NCBI GenBank assembly: GCA_035493955.1
Contig: DATJHI010000043.1
Coordinates: 1 to 64,000 of the forward strand
Direction of reading: 5' to 3'
Origin: NCED01 sp035493955
GTDB taxonomy: Bacteria > Pseudomonadota > Alphaproteobacteria > Caulobacterales > Caulobacteraceae
Length of the DNA stretch: 64,000 nucleotides
Shown: in pieces, positions 1 through 8,231 of the stretch
How the letters are laid out: each line of letters starts with the position of its first letter
Position numbering within the stretch: position 1 is the stretch's first letter
Notes under the pieces: model-generated
Databases searched by the model: none
Told to the model about the DNA's origin: nothing
What the model saw: the letters and a program-made list of their open reading frames with translations, nothing else
Position numbers and translations under genes: made by a program

Positions 1-234
1 ACGGTGATCGTCCTGGCCTCGTCCCTGTCCCTGCTCGCCACCATCCCCGCCAGCGTCTACGGCTTCGCCGCCATCGCCGGCCTGATCCTGGTGGGCAAGG
101 TGGACCCCGCCAAGGCGATCCTGCCGACCGCCATCTCGATCGTGATCGGCGCGCTGTTCGGCATCGTCTCCGAGTACGTGGCGGGCGCGCTCGCCAAGAA
201 GGACGCGCCGGCCACCGCGGGCGCCGCGGCCTAA
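1..234 (+). CDS. Small membrane protein, 5' end possibly outside the window
   Basis: The open frame runs from the first base to a TAA at 232-234. The first possible start is a GTG at position 4 with no visible ribosome binding site, so the true start may lie upstream and the gene be partial. The visible 76 residues hold two hydrophobic stretches (about residues 5-26 and 37-60) separated by a short charged loop (GKVDPAK), and end in an Ala-rich tail (KKDAPATAGAAA). This fits a small inner-membrane protein or the last two helices of a larger one. I do not recognise a family. A strong hairpin follows the stop codon. Confidence 0.55.
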   Translation, partial: TVIVLASSLSLLATIPASVYGFAAIAGLILVGKVDPAKAILPTAISIVIGALFGIVSEYVAGALAKKDAPATAGAAA

Positions 235-251
235 AGCCGCCGACCCGCGCA

Positions 252-286
252 GTGATCGGGCGGGAGGTCTAGGCCCGCCCGATCAC
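252..286. terminator. Perfect 13-bp inverted repeat after the first gene
   Basis: Bases 252-264 (GTGATCGGGCGGG) are the exact reverse complement of 274-286, with a 9-base loop. It lies between the stop at 234 and the protease start at 308. There is no U-rich run on either side, so it is either a non-canonical terminator or an mRNA 3' stabiliser; a protein-binding palindrome is also possible. Confidence 0.5.
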
Positions 287-307
287 GACCGGCCCCCCGG
301 AGGTCGC

Positions 308-1144
308 ATGACGCGCCGCCTCGCCCGGATCGGGCGTCTCACCGCGATGGCCGCCGTCCTGGCGCTGCCCTCGGCGGCGGGGGCCATCGTCATCCGGCAC
401 GACGTGCCGGACGCGCGCTATCGCGTCCCCGACGACGTCTTCCCGCCCCTGGTCGACCTGCCGGTGGAGGGGCACGGCGTGCTGATCGCCCCGCGCTGGG
501 CGGTCACGGCCGGCCACGCGGTGTCCTGGCAGGACGAACCAATCAAGCAGGTGACCATCGCCGGCCGTCCGCGCGCCGTGGCCCGGGTCATCCGCCATCC
601 CGACTTCGCGCTGCCCCAGGTTCCCGACCGCGGCCCGTCCGGCCCGTGGGTGGCCAGGTTCCTGCAGTTGAGGGACATCGCCCTGATCGAGCTGGCCGAG
701 CCGGTCCGTGACGTGAAGCCGGCCCCGCTCTACCAGGGCCCGGAACAGGGCCAGGTGGCCGAGATCATCGGCAAGGGCGCGACCGGCGACGGCCTGGCGG
801 GCCAGGCCAGCGACGCGCCGCACCGCACGGCGCTGCGGCGGGCATTCAACCGCATCGAAACCGCCGACGGCCCGTGGCTGACCTACCGCTTCGACAGCGG
901 CGCCAAGGCCCTGCCGCTGGAGGGCGTGATGGGCAACGGGGACAGCGGCGGCCCGGTCCTGATCCAGGACCACGGCGCCTGGAAGCTGGCCGCCGTGGCC
1001 TCGTGGAAGCGCTGGGACGGCGATCTCGCCGAGCTCAAGTCCGGCCTCTACGGCCTCGTCAGCTACCAGACGCGACTGTCCTGGTACCGGCCCTGGATCG
1101 AACAGGTGCTGGCCGCGGCCGGCGACCGCCTGCCGGACGACTGA
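308..1144 (+). CDS. Secreted trypsin-like (S1 family) serine protease
   Basis: This 278-residue protein has an N-terminal signal peptide (positively charged start, hydrophobic core at residues 11-25, cleavage near AAGA). The S1 catalytic triad is visible in order: His70 in TAGH, Asp123 in RDIALIEL and Ser213 in GNGDSGGPV. It should therefore be an active chymotrypsin-fold endopeptidase exported to the periplasm or outside. There is no PDZ domain, so it is not a DegP/HtrA protein. The ATG at 308 follows a good GGAGG ribosome binding site. Its natural substrate cannot be told from sequence; the neighbours (a small membrane protein and an orphan HicB) give no pathway clue. Confidence 0.85.
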   Translation: MTRRLARIGRLTAMAAVLALPSAAGAIVIRHDVPDARYRVPDDVFPPLVDLPVEGHGVLIAPRWAVTAGHAVSWQDEPIKQVTIAGRPRAVARVIRHPDFALPQVPDRGPSGPWVARFLQLRDIALIELAEPVRDVKPAPLYQGPEQGQVAEIIGKGATGDGLAGQASDAPHRTALRRAFNRIETADGPWLTYRFDSGAKALPLEGVMGNGDSGGPVLIQDHGAWKLAAVASWKRWDGDLAELKSGLYGLVSYQTRLSWYRPWIEQVLAAAGDRLPDD

Positions 1145-1206
1145 AGACAGCCGGCTTGGACGATGCTACTGTGCGTGTGTGTGAAATCGCACAACGGAGG
1201 CGTTCG

Positions 1207-1635
1207 ATGCGCGCGGTGTTCTATCCGGCGGTGCTGGAGCGGGGCGAGGGCGGGGCCTACGCCATCTGGTTCCCCGACTTCCCGGACGTGGTCGCCGGGG
1301 CCGCCTCGCAGGACGAGGCCATGGCCAAGGCCGAGGCCCTGCTGGCCGAGGCGGCCGAGGCCCTGGCCCTGGACGGCAAGCTCCTGCCGCCGCCCTCCGA
1401 CCTCGACGGCTTCGACCTTCCGGACGATTGCGATCTGGTGGTGCGTTTCGCCGTGCGGGTCACCCCGCCGGACCTGTCGGAACGGGTCAACGTCTACCTG
1501 CCCAAGTCCCTGATCGAGCGCGTCGACGCCCAGGCGGCGGTGATGGGCATGAGCCGCTCGAGCTACTTCGGCTGGGCCCTCACCCGGACCCTGGGCCCGC
1601 GGGCGATCGTCGAGGCGCGGTTGAAGGGACGCTGA
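1207..1635 (+). CDS. HicB-family antitoxin-like protein, no HicA partner
   Basis: This 142-residue protein has the two-part HicB layout. The N-terminal part (about residues 1-70) is the partly degraded RNase H fold of HicB, starting MRAVFYPAVLE and continuing AIWFPDFPDV. The C-terminal part (about 92-135) has a ribbon-helix-helix pattern, SERVNVYLPKSLIERVD...MSRSSYFGWAL, expected to bind DNA. A GGAGG ribosome binding site precedes the ATG at 1207. HicB normally neutralises the mRNA interferase HicA encoded next to it, but only 62 bases separate this gene from the protease and no HicA-sized frame lies on either side. It may be a solitary regulator, or an antitoxin for an unlinked HicA. Confidence 0.8.
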   Translation: MRAVFYPAVLERGEGGAYAIWFPDFPDVVAGAASQDEAMAKAEALLAEAAEALALDGKLLPPPSDLDGFDLPDDCDLVVRFAVRVTPPDLSERVNVYLPKSLIERVDAQAAVMGMSRSSYFGWALTRTLGPRAIVEARLKGR

Positions 1636-1684
1636 GTCCGCCCCACATTCGACGGGCGGCGGCGGCGTGGTCGCCTCGCGGCAA

Positions 1685-1756
1685 AAGCGGTAGCGCGGAC
1701 GGACAAGCGCTCATGCAGCAAAGCGGTAGCGCCAGCCAGAATGCGCTCATGCGGCG
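1685..1756 (+). repeat. 36-bp tandem duplication carrying a start codon
   Basis: Two imperfect copies with a 36-base period (about 1685-1720 and 1721-1756). Each contains AAGCGGTAGCGC followed about 11-13 bases later by GCGCTCATGC. Because 36 is a multiple of three, the in-frame ATG is duplicated at 1713 and 1749. The same AAGCGGTAGCGC string recurs near 2909-2920. Confidence 0.7.
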
Positions 1757-2267
1757 AAGCGGCGCATCGAAAATCCGGCGTGGTCGGCGCCGGGCCCTGG
1801 GTCTCATCGCGGCGGTCGCGGTCCACGCGCTGACCGCCGCCGCCCTGCTGCCGGTCGCCCGCTGGAGCATCCCGGATCGGTCGGCCCCGCCCGACTCCGC
1901 CGCGCCGCTGGTGATCGTCCAGCTCGTGCATCTGCGGCCGCCCGCGCCGGCGCGGGCGGCTCCCGCGCCGCCCCAGCCGCAGGATTCGCCCCGCTCCAAG
2001 CCCGTCTCCCTGCCGGAAGAGGACGCGCGGTTCGACGTCGCCCTGTCCGATCCGGTGTCGCCGGGCCCGGCCGCGCCGACCCGGCCGGAGGACGACGATC
2101 CCCTCTACCGCGCGCCGTTCCGCGACGCCGTCGCCCAGGCCGGCGCGCGCCTGCGGGCCGGCCTGGGCTGCGCCCACGTCGACCTCGAGCAATTGCCCAA
2201 GGCCGTGCTCGACCTGTGCGCCGCGGCGCGGCCCCTGGACGCCCGCCGTCGCGGACCGCTGGGTTGA
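1713..2267 (+). CDS. Proline-rich, single-pass membrane protein of TonB-like layout
   Basis: From ATG 1713 this is 184 residues; an equally plausible in-frame ATG at 1749 gives 172. A basic N-terminus (KIRRGRRR) is followed by one hydrophobic segment (about residues 29-48), then a long Pro/Ala-rich linker. A short C-terminal region contains two Cys (GLGCAHVDLE and VLDLCAAARP). The layout, a cytoplasmic stub, one anchor and a periplasm-spanning proline-rich stretch, resembles the N-terminal part of TonB-like energy transducers, but the usual TonB C-terminal domain is absent. I would call it hypothetical. Neither start has a convincing ribosome binding site, and the duplicated upstream repeat makes the choice uncertain. 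Confidence 0.55.
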   Translation: MQQSGSASQNALMRRSGASKIRRGRRRALGLIAAVAVHALTAAALLPVARWSIPDRSAPPDSAAPLVIVQLVHLRPPAPARAAPAPPQPQDSPRSKPVSLPEEDARFDVALSDPVSPGPAAPTRPEDDDPLYRAPFRDAVAQAGARLRAGLGCAHVDLEQLPKAVLDLCAAARPLDARRRGPLG

Positions 2268-2424
2268 GCAAGCGCCGCAGCCGGGTCTAGGATGGCGCCG
2301 TCGCATTCCCGCGATCGAGGACGGCCTCTGCCTGCCATCGCCTGAGTCCGTGGCGCCCCCAAGCGCCGCCTGATCCGATCCGGACGCACGGCGTCCGGAG
2401 CTCTTGGCGTGCAGGAAACCCCAA

Positions 2425-2889
2425 ATGACGAATAACAGCACCGGCGGCTGCTTCCGCCTGGTCCCTTGCGGGCGCGACGGCCAGCCATTGGAGCCGATCG
2501 GCCCGCTTCCCCGGGGCGTCCTCGACATCGACCAGGCCGCGGCCGAGTTCTACCAGCGAGCCGCCTATCAACCGCCCTGGATCGGCTACCTCGCGGTGGA
2601 CGGCGATGAGGTCGTGGGCGGCGGCGGCTTCGTCGGACCGCCGGACGACAACCGGGTCGAGTTCGCCTACTTCACCTTACCGGAGCACGAAGGGCGGGGG
2701 CAGGCGACGCGCACGGCCGCCGCGCTCGTTGCGCTCGCCCGGGCCGCCCTGCCGCAGGTCGAGGTCTACGCCAAGACCCTGCCGGAGGACGGGCCCTCGC
2801 CCGCCATCCTGAGACGGCTCGGTTTCAGGCTCATCGGCACGGCCATCGACCACGAGATCGGCCTGGCCTGGGCGTGGCTGCTCGCCTGA
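2425..2889 (+). CDS. GNAT-family N-acetyltransferase
   Basis: This 154-residue protein shows the GNAT fold pattern: a central beta-strand region (YLAVDGDEVVGGGGFVG) and the acetyl-CoA binding motif A (EHEGRGQATRTAAALV, around residues 92-107), then LRRLGFRLIG near the end. It should transfer an acetyl group from acetyl-CoA to an amine; the acceptor is unknown. I chose the ATG at 2425 over an upstream TTG because AGGAAA lies just ahead of it. It converges with ahcY across a terminator. Confidence 0.8.
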   Translation: MTNNSTGGCFRLVPCGRDGQPLEPIGPLPRGVLDIDQAAAEFYQRAAYQPPWIGYLAVDGDEVVGGGGFVGPPDDNRVEFAYFTLPEHEGRGQATRTAAALVALARAALPQVEVYAKTLPEDGPSPAILRRLGFRLIGTAIDHEIGLAWAWLLA

Positions 2890-2920
2890 CGATCGCGCGC
2901 AAGTCGCGAAGCGGTAGCGC

Positions 2921-2957
2921 AAAAAAGAAGCCCTCCTCCGGTCGCGCCGGAGGAGGG
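2921..2957 (-). terminator. Rho-independent terminator of ahcY
   Basis: An 11-bp perfect stem (CCCTCCTCCGG at 2931-2941 with its complement at 2947-2957) has a 5-base loop. On the minus strand it is followed by a T-rich run (complement of AAAAAAGAAG at 2921-2930), the orientation expected for ahcY, whose stop is at 2985. The hairpin may also limit plus-strand read-through from the acetyltransferase gene. Confidence 0.85.
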
Positions 2958-2984
2958 CCCTATTTGCGGCGCGATCGCTGGCGC

Positions 2985-4376
2985 CTAGTAGCGGTAATGC
3001 TCGGGCTTGAACGGCCCTTGCTGCGGCACGCCGATGTAGTCGGCCTGCTCTTGCTTGAGCGTGGTCAGCTTGGCGCCCAGCTTGTCGAGGTGGAGCATGG
3101 CCACCTTCTCGTCGAGGCGCTTGGGCAGGGTGTAGACCTTGGTCTCGTAGGCCTTGCCGTTGGTCCACAGTTCGATCTGGGCCAGGGTCTGGTTGGTGAA
3201 GCTGGCGCTCATCACGAACGAGGGGTGGCCGGTGGCGTTGCCGAGGTTCACCAGGCGGCCTTCCGACAGCAGGATGATCTTCTTGCCGTCCGGAAACTCG
3301 ACGTGGTGCACCTGGGGCTTGATCTCGTCCCACTTGAAGTTGCGCAGGCCTGCGACCTGGATCTCGCTGTCGAAGTGGCCGATGTTGCAGACGATGGCGT
3401 TGAACTTCATCCCGCGCATGTGGTCGACGGTGATGACGTCCTTGTTGCCGGTCGCCGTGACGAAGATGTCGGCGTCCTTCAGGCTGTCTTCCATGGTGCG
3501 GACTTCATAGCCCTCCATGGCCGCCTGCAGGGCGCAGATCGGGTCGATCTCGGTGACGATCACGCGGGCGCCGCCCTGGCGCAGCGAGGCGGCCGAGCCC
3601 TTGCCCACGTCGCCGTAGCCGCACACCACGGCCACCTTGCCCGACAGCATCACGTCGGTGCCGCGGCGGATGGCGTCCACCAGACTCTCGCGGCAGCCGT
3701 AGAGGTTGTCGAACTTGGACTTGGTCACGCTGTCGTTGACGTTGATGGCGGGGAACGGGAGCTCGCCGCGCTCGGCCATCTGGTAGTGGCGGTGCACCCC
3801 GGTGGTGGTCTCTTCCGAGACGCCCTTGATCGCGTCGCGGATGGCCGAATAGAAGCCGGGCTTCTCGGCCAGGTAACGCTTCATCACCATGAAGAGGGCT
3901 TCTTCCTCTTCGTTCTGCGGCTTGGAGATGACCGACGGATCCAGCTCGGCCTTGGGGCCGAGCACGCACAGCAGCGTCGCATCGCCGCCGTCGTCCAGGA
4001 TCATGTTGGGGTAGCCGCCGTCCGACCACTCGAAGATGCGGTGGGCGTATTCCCAGTACTCGACCAGGTTCTCGCCCTTCACGGCGAACACCGGCGTGCC
4101 CTTGGCGGCGATGGCCGCGGCGGCCTGGTCCTGGGTCGAGAAGATGTTGCACGAAGCCCAACGGACGTCGGCGCCCAGGGCCTGCAGGGTCTCGATCAGC
4201 ACAGCCGTCTGGATGGTCATGTGCAGGGAGCCGGCGACGCGGGCGCCCTTCAGCGGCTTGTCCTTGCCGAACTCGGCGCGCAGGGCCATCAGACCGGGCA
4301 TCTCGGTTTCGGCGATCTCGATTTCCTTACGGCCCCAATCCGCAAGGGCGATGTCCCGGATCACATAGTCGGCCAT
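2985..4376 (-). CDS. ahcY: Adenosylhomocysteinase (S-adenosyl-L-homocysteine hydrolase)
   Basis: This 463-residue enzyme hydrolyses S-adenosylhomocysteine to adenosine and homocysteine in the cytosol, clearing the inhibitor formed by every SAM-dependent methylation. Hallmarks are the N-terminal segment YVIRDIALADWGRKEI, the NAD-binding glycine motif GYGDVGKGSA followed by VTEIDP, and the conserved C-terminal KPEHYRY. The length is typical for alphaproteobacteria. The ATG at 4376 has a GAGGAGAAT ribosome binding site. It is the last gene of a minus-strand series trpS-copper chaperone-ahcY, with 63 bases between the chaperone stop and this start. I see no convincing SAH riboswitch in that gap. 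A strong terminator follows. Confidence 0.97.
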   Translation of the reverse strand: MADYVIRDIALADWGRKEIEIAETEMPGLMALRAEFGKDKPLKGARVAGSLHMTIQTAVLIETLQALGADVRWASCNIFSTQDQAAAAIAAKGTPVFAVKGENLVEYWEYAHRIFEWSDGGYPNMILDDGGDATLLCVLGPKAELDPSVISKPQNEEEEALFMVMKRYLAEKPGFYSAIRDAIKGVSEETTTGVHRHYQMAERGELPFPAINVNDSVTKSKFDNLYGCRESLVDAIRRGTDVMLSGKVAVVCGYGDVGKGSAASLRQGGARVIVTEIDPICALQAAMEGYEVRTMEDSLKDADIFVTATGNKDVITVDHMRGMKFNAIVCNIGHFDSEIQVAGLRNFKWDEIKPQVHHVEFPDGKKIILLSEGRLVNLGNATGHPSFVMSASFTNQTLAQIELWTNGKAYETKVYTLPKRLDEKVAMLHLDKLGAKLTTLKQEQADYIGVPQQGPFKPEHYRY

Positions 4377-4439
4377 TGAACCTATTCTCCTCGCGCCGCC
4401 CTGCGGCGGCGGCTGTATAGCGGCAAATGCTGCGGCGCG

Positions 4440-4907
4440 TCAGGGGTGTAATTTCGGGTGGGAATCCGCCGCCGCGGCGCCCATCCCCGCCAGGTCGGCG
4501 GCGCTGAAGACGGCGGCCACCTTTCCGGCCCTCTCGAAGCTCAGGACCATGGGAACTTTGGCCCCGGCCCGGATCGGCGTCTTGATCCCGGTCAGCATCA
4601 GGTGTCGGCCGCGGGCGTCGAACACCACGGTTCCGTGGGCGGGAACCGGCACGGCCATCTCCATCTCCATGTGCGAGACGCCGTTCTCGGTCGTGGTCCG
4701 GTGCGCCATCACGCTGGCGGCGCAGGCGCAGGACGCCCCGATCAGCCGGTCGGGGGCGGCCCCGGTATTGCGGATGACGAGATAGGCCGCGCCCGTTCCC
4801 TGGCTTCCCAGGGTGGGGCGGATCTCGGGATGTTCGATGACGATAGCCGCCGAGGCGGCTGCCGGGGCGGCTAGAAAGGTCAGGAGCGCAAACACGAGCG
4901 GCTTCAT
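4440..4907 (-). CDS. PCu(A)C-type periplasmic copper chaperone
   Basis: This 155-residue protein has a signal peptide (MKPLVFALLTFLAAPAAASA) and the copper-binding signature of the PCu(A)C family, H(M)-X10-M-X21-H-X-M. It is met exactly by His69, Met80, His102 and Met104. The family carries Cu(I) in the periplasm, typically to the CuA/CuB centres of cytochrome oxidase. Two extra cysteines (Cys60 and Cys62) and a Met-rich stretch (HMEMEM) may add ligands. The start at 4907 lies 5 bases after the trpS stop, so the two are probably co-transcribed and perhaps translationally coupled. A frame extending much further upstream exists, but the signal peptide fixes the start here. Confidence 0.9.
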   Translation of the reverse strand: MKPLVFALLTFLAAPAAASAAIVIEHPEIRPTLGSQGTGAAYLVIRNTGAAPDRLIGASCACAASVMAHRTTTENGVSHMEMEMAVPVPAHGTVVFDARGRHLMLTGIKTPIRAGAKVPMVLSFERAGKVAAVFSAADLAGMGAAAADSHPKLHP

Positions 4908-4912
4908 GCGGC

Positions 4913-5953
4913 TTAGTTCCCCCCTTGCCAGAAACCGACCAGGCGCTTGGTCTCGGTCAGGATCGGTTCGGCGACCGCCGCCGCCCGCTCGGCGCCGGAG
5001 CGGAGCACCCGGTCGATTTCGCTCGGGTCGTCGATCAGACGGCGCATCGTGGCGCCGACAGGTCCAAGCGTCTGGACCGCCACCTCGGCCAGGGCCGGCT
5101 TGAAGGCGGAAAAACCCTGGCCGCCGAACTCGCGAAGCACCTCGGCGTCGGTGGTCCCGGCCAGGGCGGCGTAGATGCCCACAAGATTGGCCGCCTCGGC
5201 GCGCCCGGCCAAGCCCTCGACGGTCTCGGGCAGGGGTTCGGCGTCGGTGCGGGCCTTGCGGATCTTCGAGGCGATGGTGTCGACGTCGTCCAGAAGGTTG
5301 ATCCGCGACTGGTCCGACGGGTCGGACTTGGACATCTTGGCCGCGCCGTCGCGCAAGGACATCACCCGCGCGCCCGGCCCCTGGATCAGGGGTTCGGGCA
5401 GGGGGAAGAAGCCCGGCGCGGCGAAGTCGTTGTTGAACTTGGCGGCGATGTCGCGGGTCAGCTCCAGGTGCTGTTTCTGGTCCTCGCCCACGGGCACGTG
5501 GGTGGCCTTGTAGACCAGGATGTCGGCCGCTTGGAGCACCGGATAGGTGTAGAGGCCGACGCTGGCCCGCTCCTTGTGCTTGCCGGACTTCTCCTTGAAC
5601 TGGGTCATCCGGTCGAGCCAGCCCAGCCGGGCGACGCAATTGAAGATCCAGGCCAGGTCAGCGTGGGCGCGCACCGCCGATTGCGGGAAGATGGTGGCCT
5701 TGTCCGGGTCCAGCCCCGCGGCGATGTAGGCGGCGGCGATCTCGCGGGTCTGGGCGGTCAGCCTGGCCGGATCCTGCCAGACCGTGATCGAATGCAGGTC
5801 GGCGATGAAGATGAAGGTGTCCATCTGCTGCTGCAGACGGGCGAACTTCACCAGGGCGCCCAGGTAGTTGCCGAGGTGCAGGGCGCCCGAACTCTGGACG
5901 CCGGACAGAACGCGCTGGGGGCCGCTGTAGGCGGCGGGGGTCTGGTCGGTCAT
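4913..5953 (-). CDS. trpS: Tryptophanyl-tRNA synthetase
   Basis: This 346-residue class I aminoacyl-tRNA synthetase charges tRNA-Trp. The ATP-binding HIGH-type motif is HLGN (residues 26-29 in GALHLGNYLGAL) and the second signature is KMSKS (206-210, followed by DPSDQ). The length is normal for bacterial TrpRS. The start at 5953 has a GAGAG-type ribosome binding site. It lies downstream of murJ on the same strand with a 136-base gap in which I see no gene, and immediately upstream of the copper chaperone. Confidence 0.97.
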   Translation of the reverse strand: MTDQTPAAYSGPQRVLSGVQSSGALHLGNYLGALVKFARLQQQMDTFIFIADLHSITVWQDPARLTAQTREIAAAYIAAGLDPDKATIFPQSAVRAHADLAWIFNCVARLGWLDRMTQFKEKSGKHKERASVGLYTYPVLQAADILVYKATHVPVGEDQKQHLELTRDIAAKFNNDFAAPGFFPLPEPLIQGPGARVMSLRDGAAKMSKSDPSDQSRINLLDDVDTIASKIRKARTDAEPLPETVEGLAGRAEAANLVGIYAALAGTTDAEVLREFGGQGFSAFKPALAEVAVQTLGPVGATMRRLIDDPSEIDRVLRSGAERAAAVAEPILTETKRLVGFWQGGN

Positions 5954-6089
5954 GGAAAGCTCTCGCCTGAAATCGTTCGAAAACGGCCGCAGCGGTGCGG
6001 CCGGCGGTCAGGAGCGTGAGCCGCCGCGCCATCGAGCCCTTTCGGATTTCCAGGATCGCATGGGCGGGCGCTTTGCCTGAAACCGCCGC

Positions 6090-7829
6090 TCAGGGCAAGT
6101 CGGCGGCGCCGTCCGCCTGGCCTCGCGGCGCCCGCGGCGATCGCTTCAGAGCCTGTCGCACCTCGGCCGGGGTGATCGCGCGCAGGCCGAACAGCAGGGC
6201 GACGTAGAGGGCCGCCCCCAGGACCACGACCACCAGCACCGCCAGTTCCTTCCGGTGGAACAACAGCGGCTCATAGACGGGCCGAAGCGCCGAGGCGGCG
6301 GCGAGCACGACCCCCATGACCACGCTGGCGGCGAGCATCTTGACCAGCCGGGTCATGGTCGAAGGGCCCGGCCGGTAGGCGTCGCGGCGCCAAAGGGTGA
6401 CCATCATCAGCACCACATTGAGCCAGGAGGCGATGCTGGTGGCGGCCGCTATGCCCTCGAAGCCGATCAGGTGGAACAGGGTGATCCCCAGCGCCAGGTT
6501 GACCCCGACCTGGACCAGGGCGAAGCGCATCGGGGTCTTGGTGTCCTGACGGGCGTAGAAGGCCTGGTTGACGATCCTGAGCAGCACGAAGGCCGGCGTG
6601 CCCCAGCCGTAGTGGAACAGGGCGCGGGCGGTGGCGTTGGCGTCGATGTGGTGGAACAGGCCCCGCACGAACAGGGCGTCGATCAGGAAATAGGGCATCG
6701 CCACCAGGGCCACCGCCGCCGGCAGGGTGAAGGCCAGGGCCAGGGACAGGGCCTCGTCCATGGCCGATTGGGCGTCGGCCTTGTCGCCCCCGTGCACGGC
6801 GCTGGACAGGCGCGGCAACAGGGCGATCCCGATCGCCACCCCCACCAGGCCCAGCGGCAGCTGATAAAGCCGGTCCGCAGTGGCCAGCCAGGAACGGGCC
6901 CCCTGCACCCCCGACGCCAGTATGCCAGAGATGAAGATGTTGATCTGGAAGGCGCTCTGGGCCATGGCGGCCGGAACGGCGAGCCCGATCAGCTTGCGGA
7001 TATCCGGCGTCAGCCGCGGCCAGCGCAGGTCCACCCGCGCCCCGGACTTGCGCACGCCCCACCACAACAGCCCGGCCTGGGCCACCCCGGCCCCGATCAC
7101 CCCCCAGGACGCGGCGAAGGCGGCGCCCAGGGCGCTGTGCTGCGGCAGGACCACGACCAGGGTGGCGATGTTCAGGAGCATCGGCGCCGCCGCGGCGACC
7201 ACGAACCGGCCGCGGGCGTTCAGCACTCCCGACAGGTGGGCGTAGATGGCCATGCAGGGCAGGTAGGGCATGGTGATCTGGGTCAGGATCACCGCCAGCT
7301 TGAACTTGGCCGGATCGGCCGCGAAGCCGGGGCTGATCACGTACATCAGCCACGGCATGGTCAGTTGGGCGACCAGGGCGATGGCGATGGTCGCCGCGGC
7401 CAGGGTGGCCATGGCGTCGGCGGCCAGGATGTCCGCGGTCTCTTCGCCGTCCTGGCGCAGGGAGCGGGTGTAGGCCGGGACGAAGGCCGAGGAGAAGGCG
7501 CCCTCGGCGAAGATCCGGCGGAACATGTTGGGGAAGGCCAGGGCCGTGTTCCAGGCGTCTGCGGCGATCGAGGCGCTGGCGCCCATGGTGTAGGAGATCG
7601 CCAGGTCGCGCCCGAAGCCCAGGAACCGGCTGATCAGGGTCAGGCCCGAAATGACCAGCGACGAGCGGAACAGGCTGCCCTGAGGCGGGACGGCGGTCGG
7701 CGCCGCATTCGCGACGGCCATGGTTTCGGCCGCCGCCGCGGCGCCCGGATCGTCGGCCGCAGGCGCGTCCGCCGCCGGGTCGTCCGGAGGCGATAGGGCT
7801 GGCGGCTCTGGAGCGTCTGGCCCGGTCAC
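6090..7829 (-). CDS. murJ: Lipid II flippase MurJ (MviN family)
   Basis: A 579-residue polytopic membrane protein that flips lipid II across the inner membrane for peptidoglycan synthesis. The family pattern near the N-terminus is clear: SRFLGFGRDLAIS, then NTALAFPNMFRRIFAEGAFS, followed by about 14 hydrophobic segments. The listed start is a GTG that adds an acidic, Pro/Ala-rich leader of about 50 residues before the MurJ domain. An ATG at 7721 (MAVANAAPTAVPP) would remove most of it, and neither start has a clear ribosome binding site. The leader could be a real cytoplasmic extension or an over-called start. trpS lies downstream on the same strand. Confidence 0.95.
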   Translation of the reverse strand: MTGPDAPEPPALSPPDDPAADAPAADDPGAAAAAETMAVANAAPTAVPPQGSLFRSSLVISGLTLISRFLGFGRDLAISYTMGASASIAADAWNTALAFPNMFRRIFAEGAFSSAFVPAYTRSLRQDGEETADILAADAMATLAAATIAIALVAQLTMPWLMYVISPGFAADPAKFKLAVILTQITMPYLPCMAIYAHLSGVLNARGRFVVAAAAPMLLNIATLVVVLPQHSALGAAFAASWGVIGAGVAQAGLLWWGVRKSGARVDLRWPRLTPDIRKLIGLAVPAAMAQSAFQINIFISGILASGVQGARSWLATADRLYQLPLGLVGVAIGIALLPRLSSAVHGGDKADAQSAMDEALSLALAFTLPAAVALVAMPYFLIDALFVRGLFHHIDANATARALFHYGWGTPAFVLLRIVNQAFYARQDTKTPMRFALVQVGVNLALGITLFHLIGFEGIAAATSIASWLNVVLMMVTLWRRDAYRPGPSTMTRLVKMLAASVVMGVVLAAASALRPVYEPLLFHRKELAVLVVVVLGAALYVALLFGLRAITPAEVRQALKRSPRAPRGQADGAADLP

Positions 7830-7877
7830 CCCGCGGCCGTAGCGGGCGCCGCGGAGTCGGTCAAGCCGGCGCCCGGC

Positions 7878-8075
7878 TCAGGCGTGCTGGGAATCCGCCT
7901 TGTACAGGCTAACCCGCCGCGAACGGCTCCATACCTCCACGCCGCGAAGCTGAGGCCTTTGGGCCAGCAGGCCGGAGGCGATCTCCCCCACCTCGCGGTC
8001 GTCGCCGCACACCACCACCTTCTGGTCCGCGATCAGCCCATGATCGTCGAGGAAGTAGCAATGATACGGCCGCAT
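7878..8075 (-). CDS. Small protein of 65 residues, function unknown
   Basis: The protein begins MRPYHCYFLDDHGLIADQKV and has no membrane segment or signal peptide. The start at 8075 is supported by a strong ribosome binding site (GGAGGGGAGG, about 3 bases ahead on the minus strand); a longer frame starts 7 codons upstream but lacks one. The composition is balanced with proper codon use, so I regard it as a real gene. It lies 48 bases before murJ on the same strand and may be co-transcribed. I do not recognise a family; small proteins with a YxCYFLDxxG-like beginning are, to my memory, widespread in alphaproteobacteria. Confidence 0.65.
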   Translation of the reverse strand: MRPYHCYFLDDHGLIADQKVVVCGDDREVGEIASGLLAQRPQLRGVEVWSRSRRVSLYKADSQHA

Positions 8076-8231
8076 GGCCTCCCCTCCGTCTTCCACGGCG
8101 GACCGGAACCGCCCACGCCCTCCTACAACCGACAGCGTGGCCGTAAGGTTGCCTGGTTTCGCGTCACATCAAATTGAAGCTCGCCCTCTTGCCCGACGGA
8201 AAAACAGTCACGTACCCGTCCCGGCGCCCAT

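Noticed and set aside
4377..4439. Possible SAH riboswitch ahead of ahcY
   Set aside because: Only 63 bases, with a GC-rich stem (CGCCGCC/GGCGGCG) but without the conserved core of known SAH or SAM riboswitches.
8097..8231. Gap between the 65-residue gene and glnD as a possible regulatory RNA
   Set aside because: Contains only a modest T-run (near 8,200 on the minus strand) without a stem; nothing to support an RNA.
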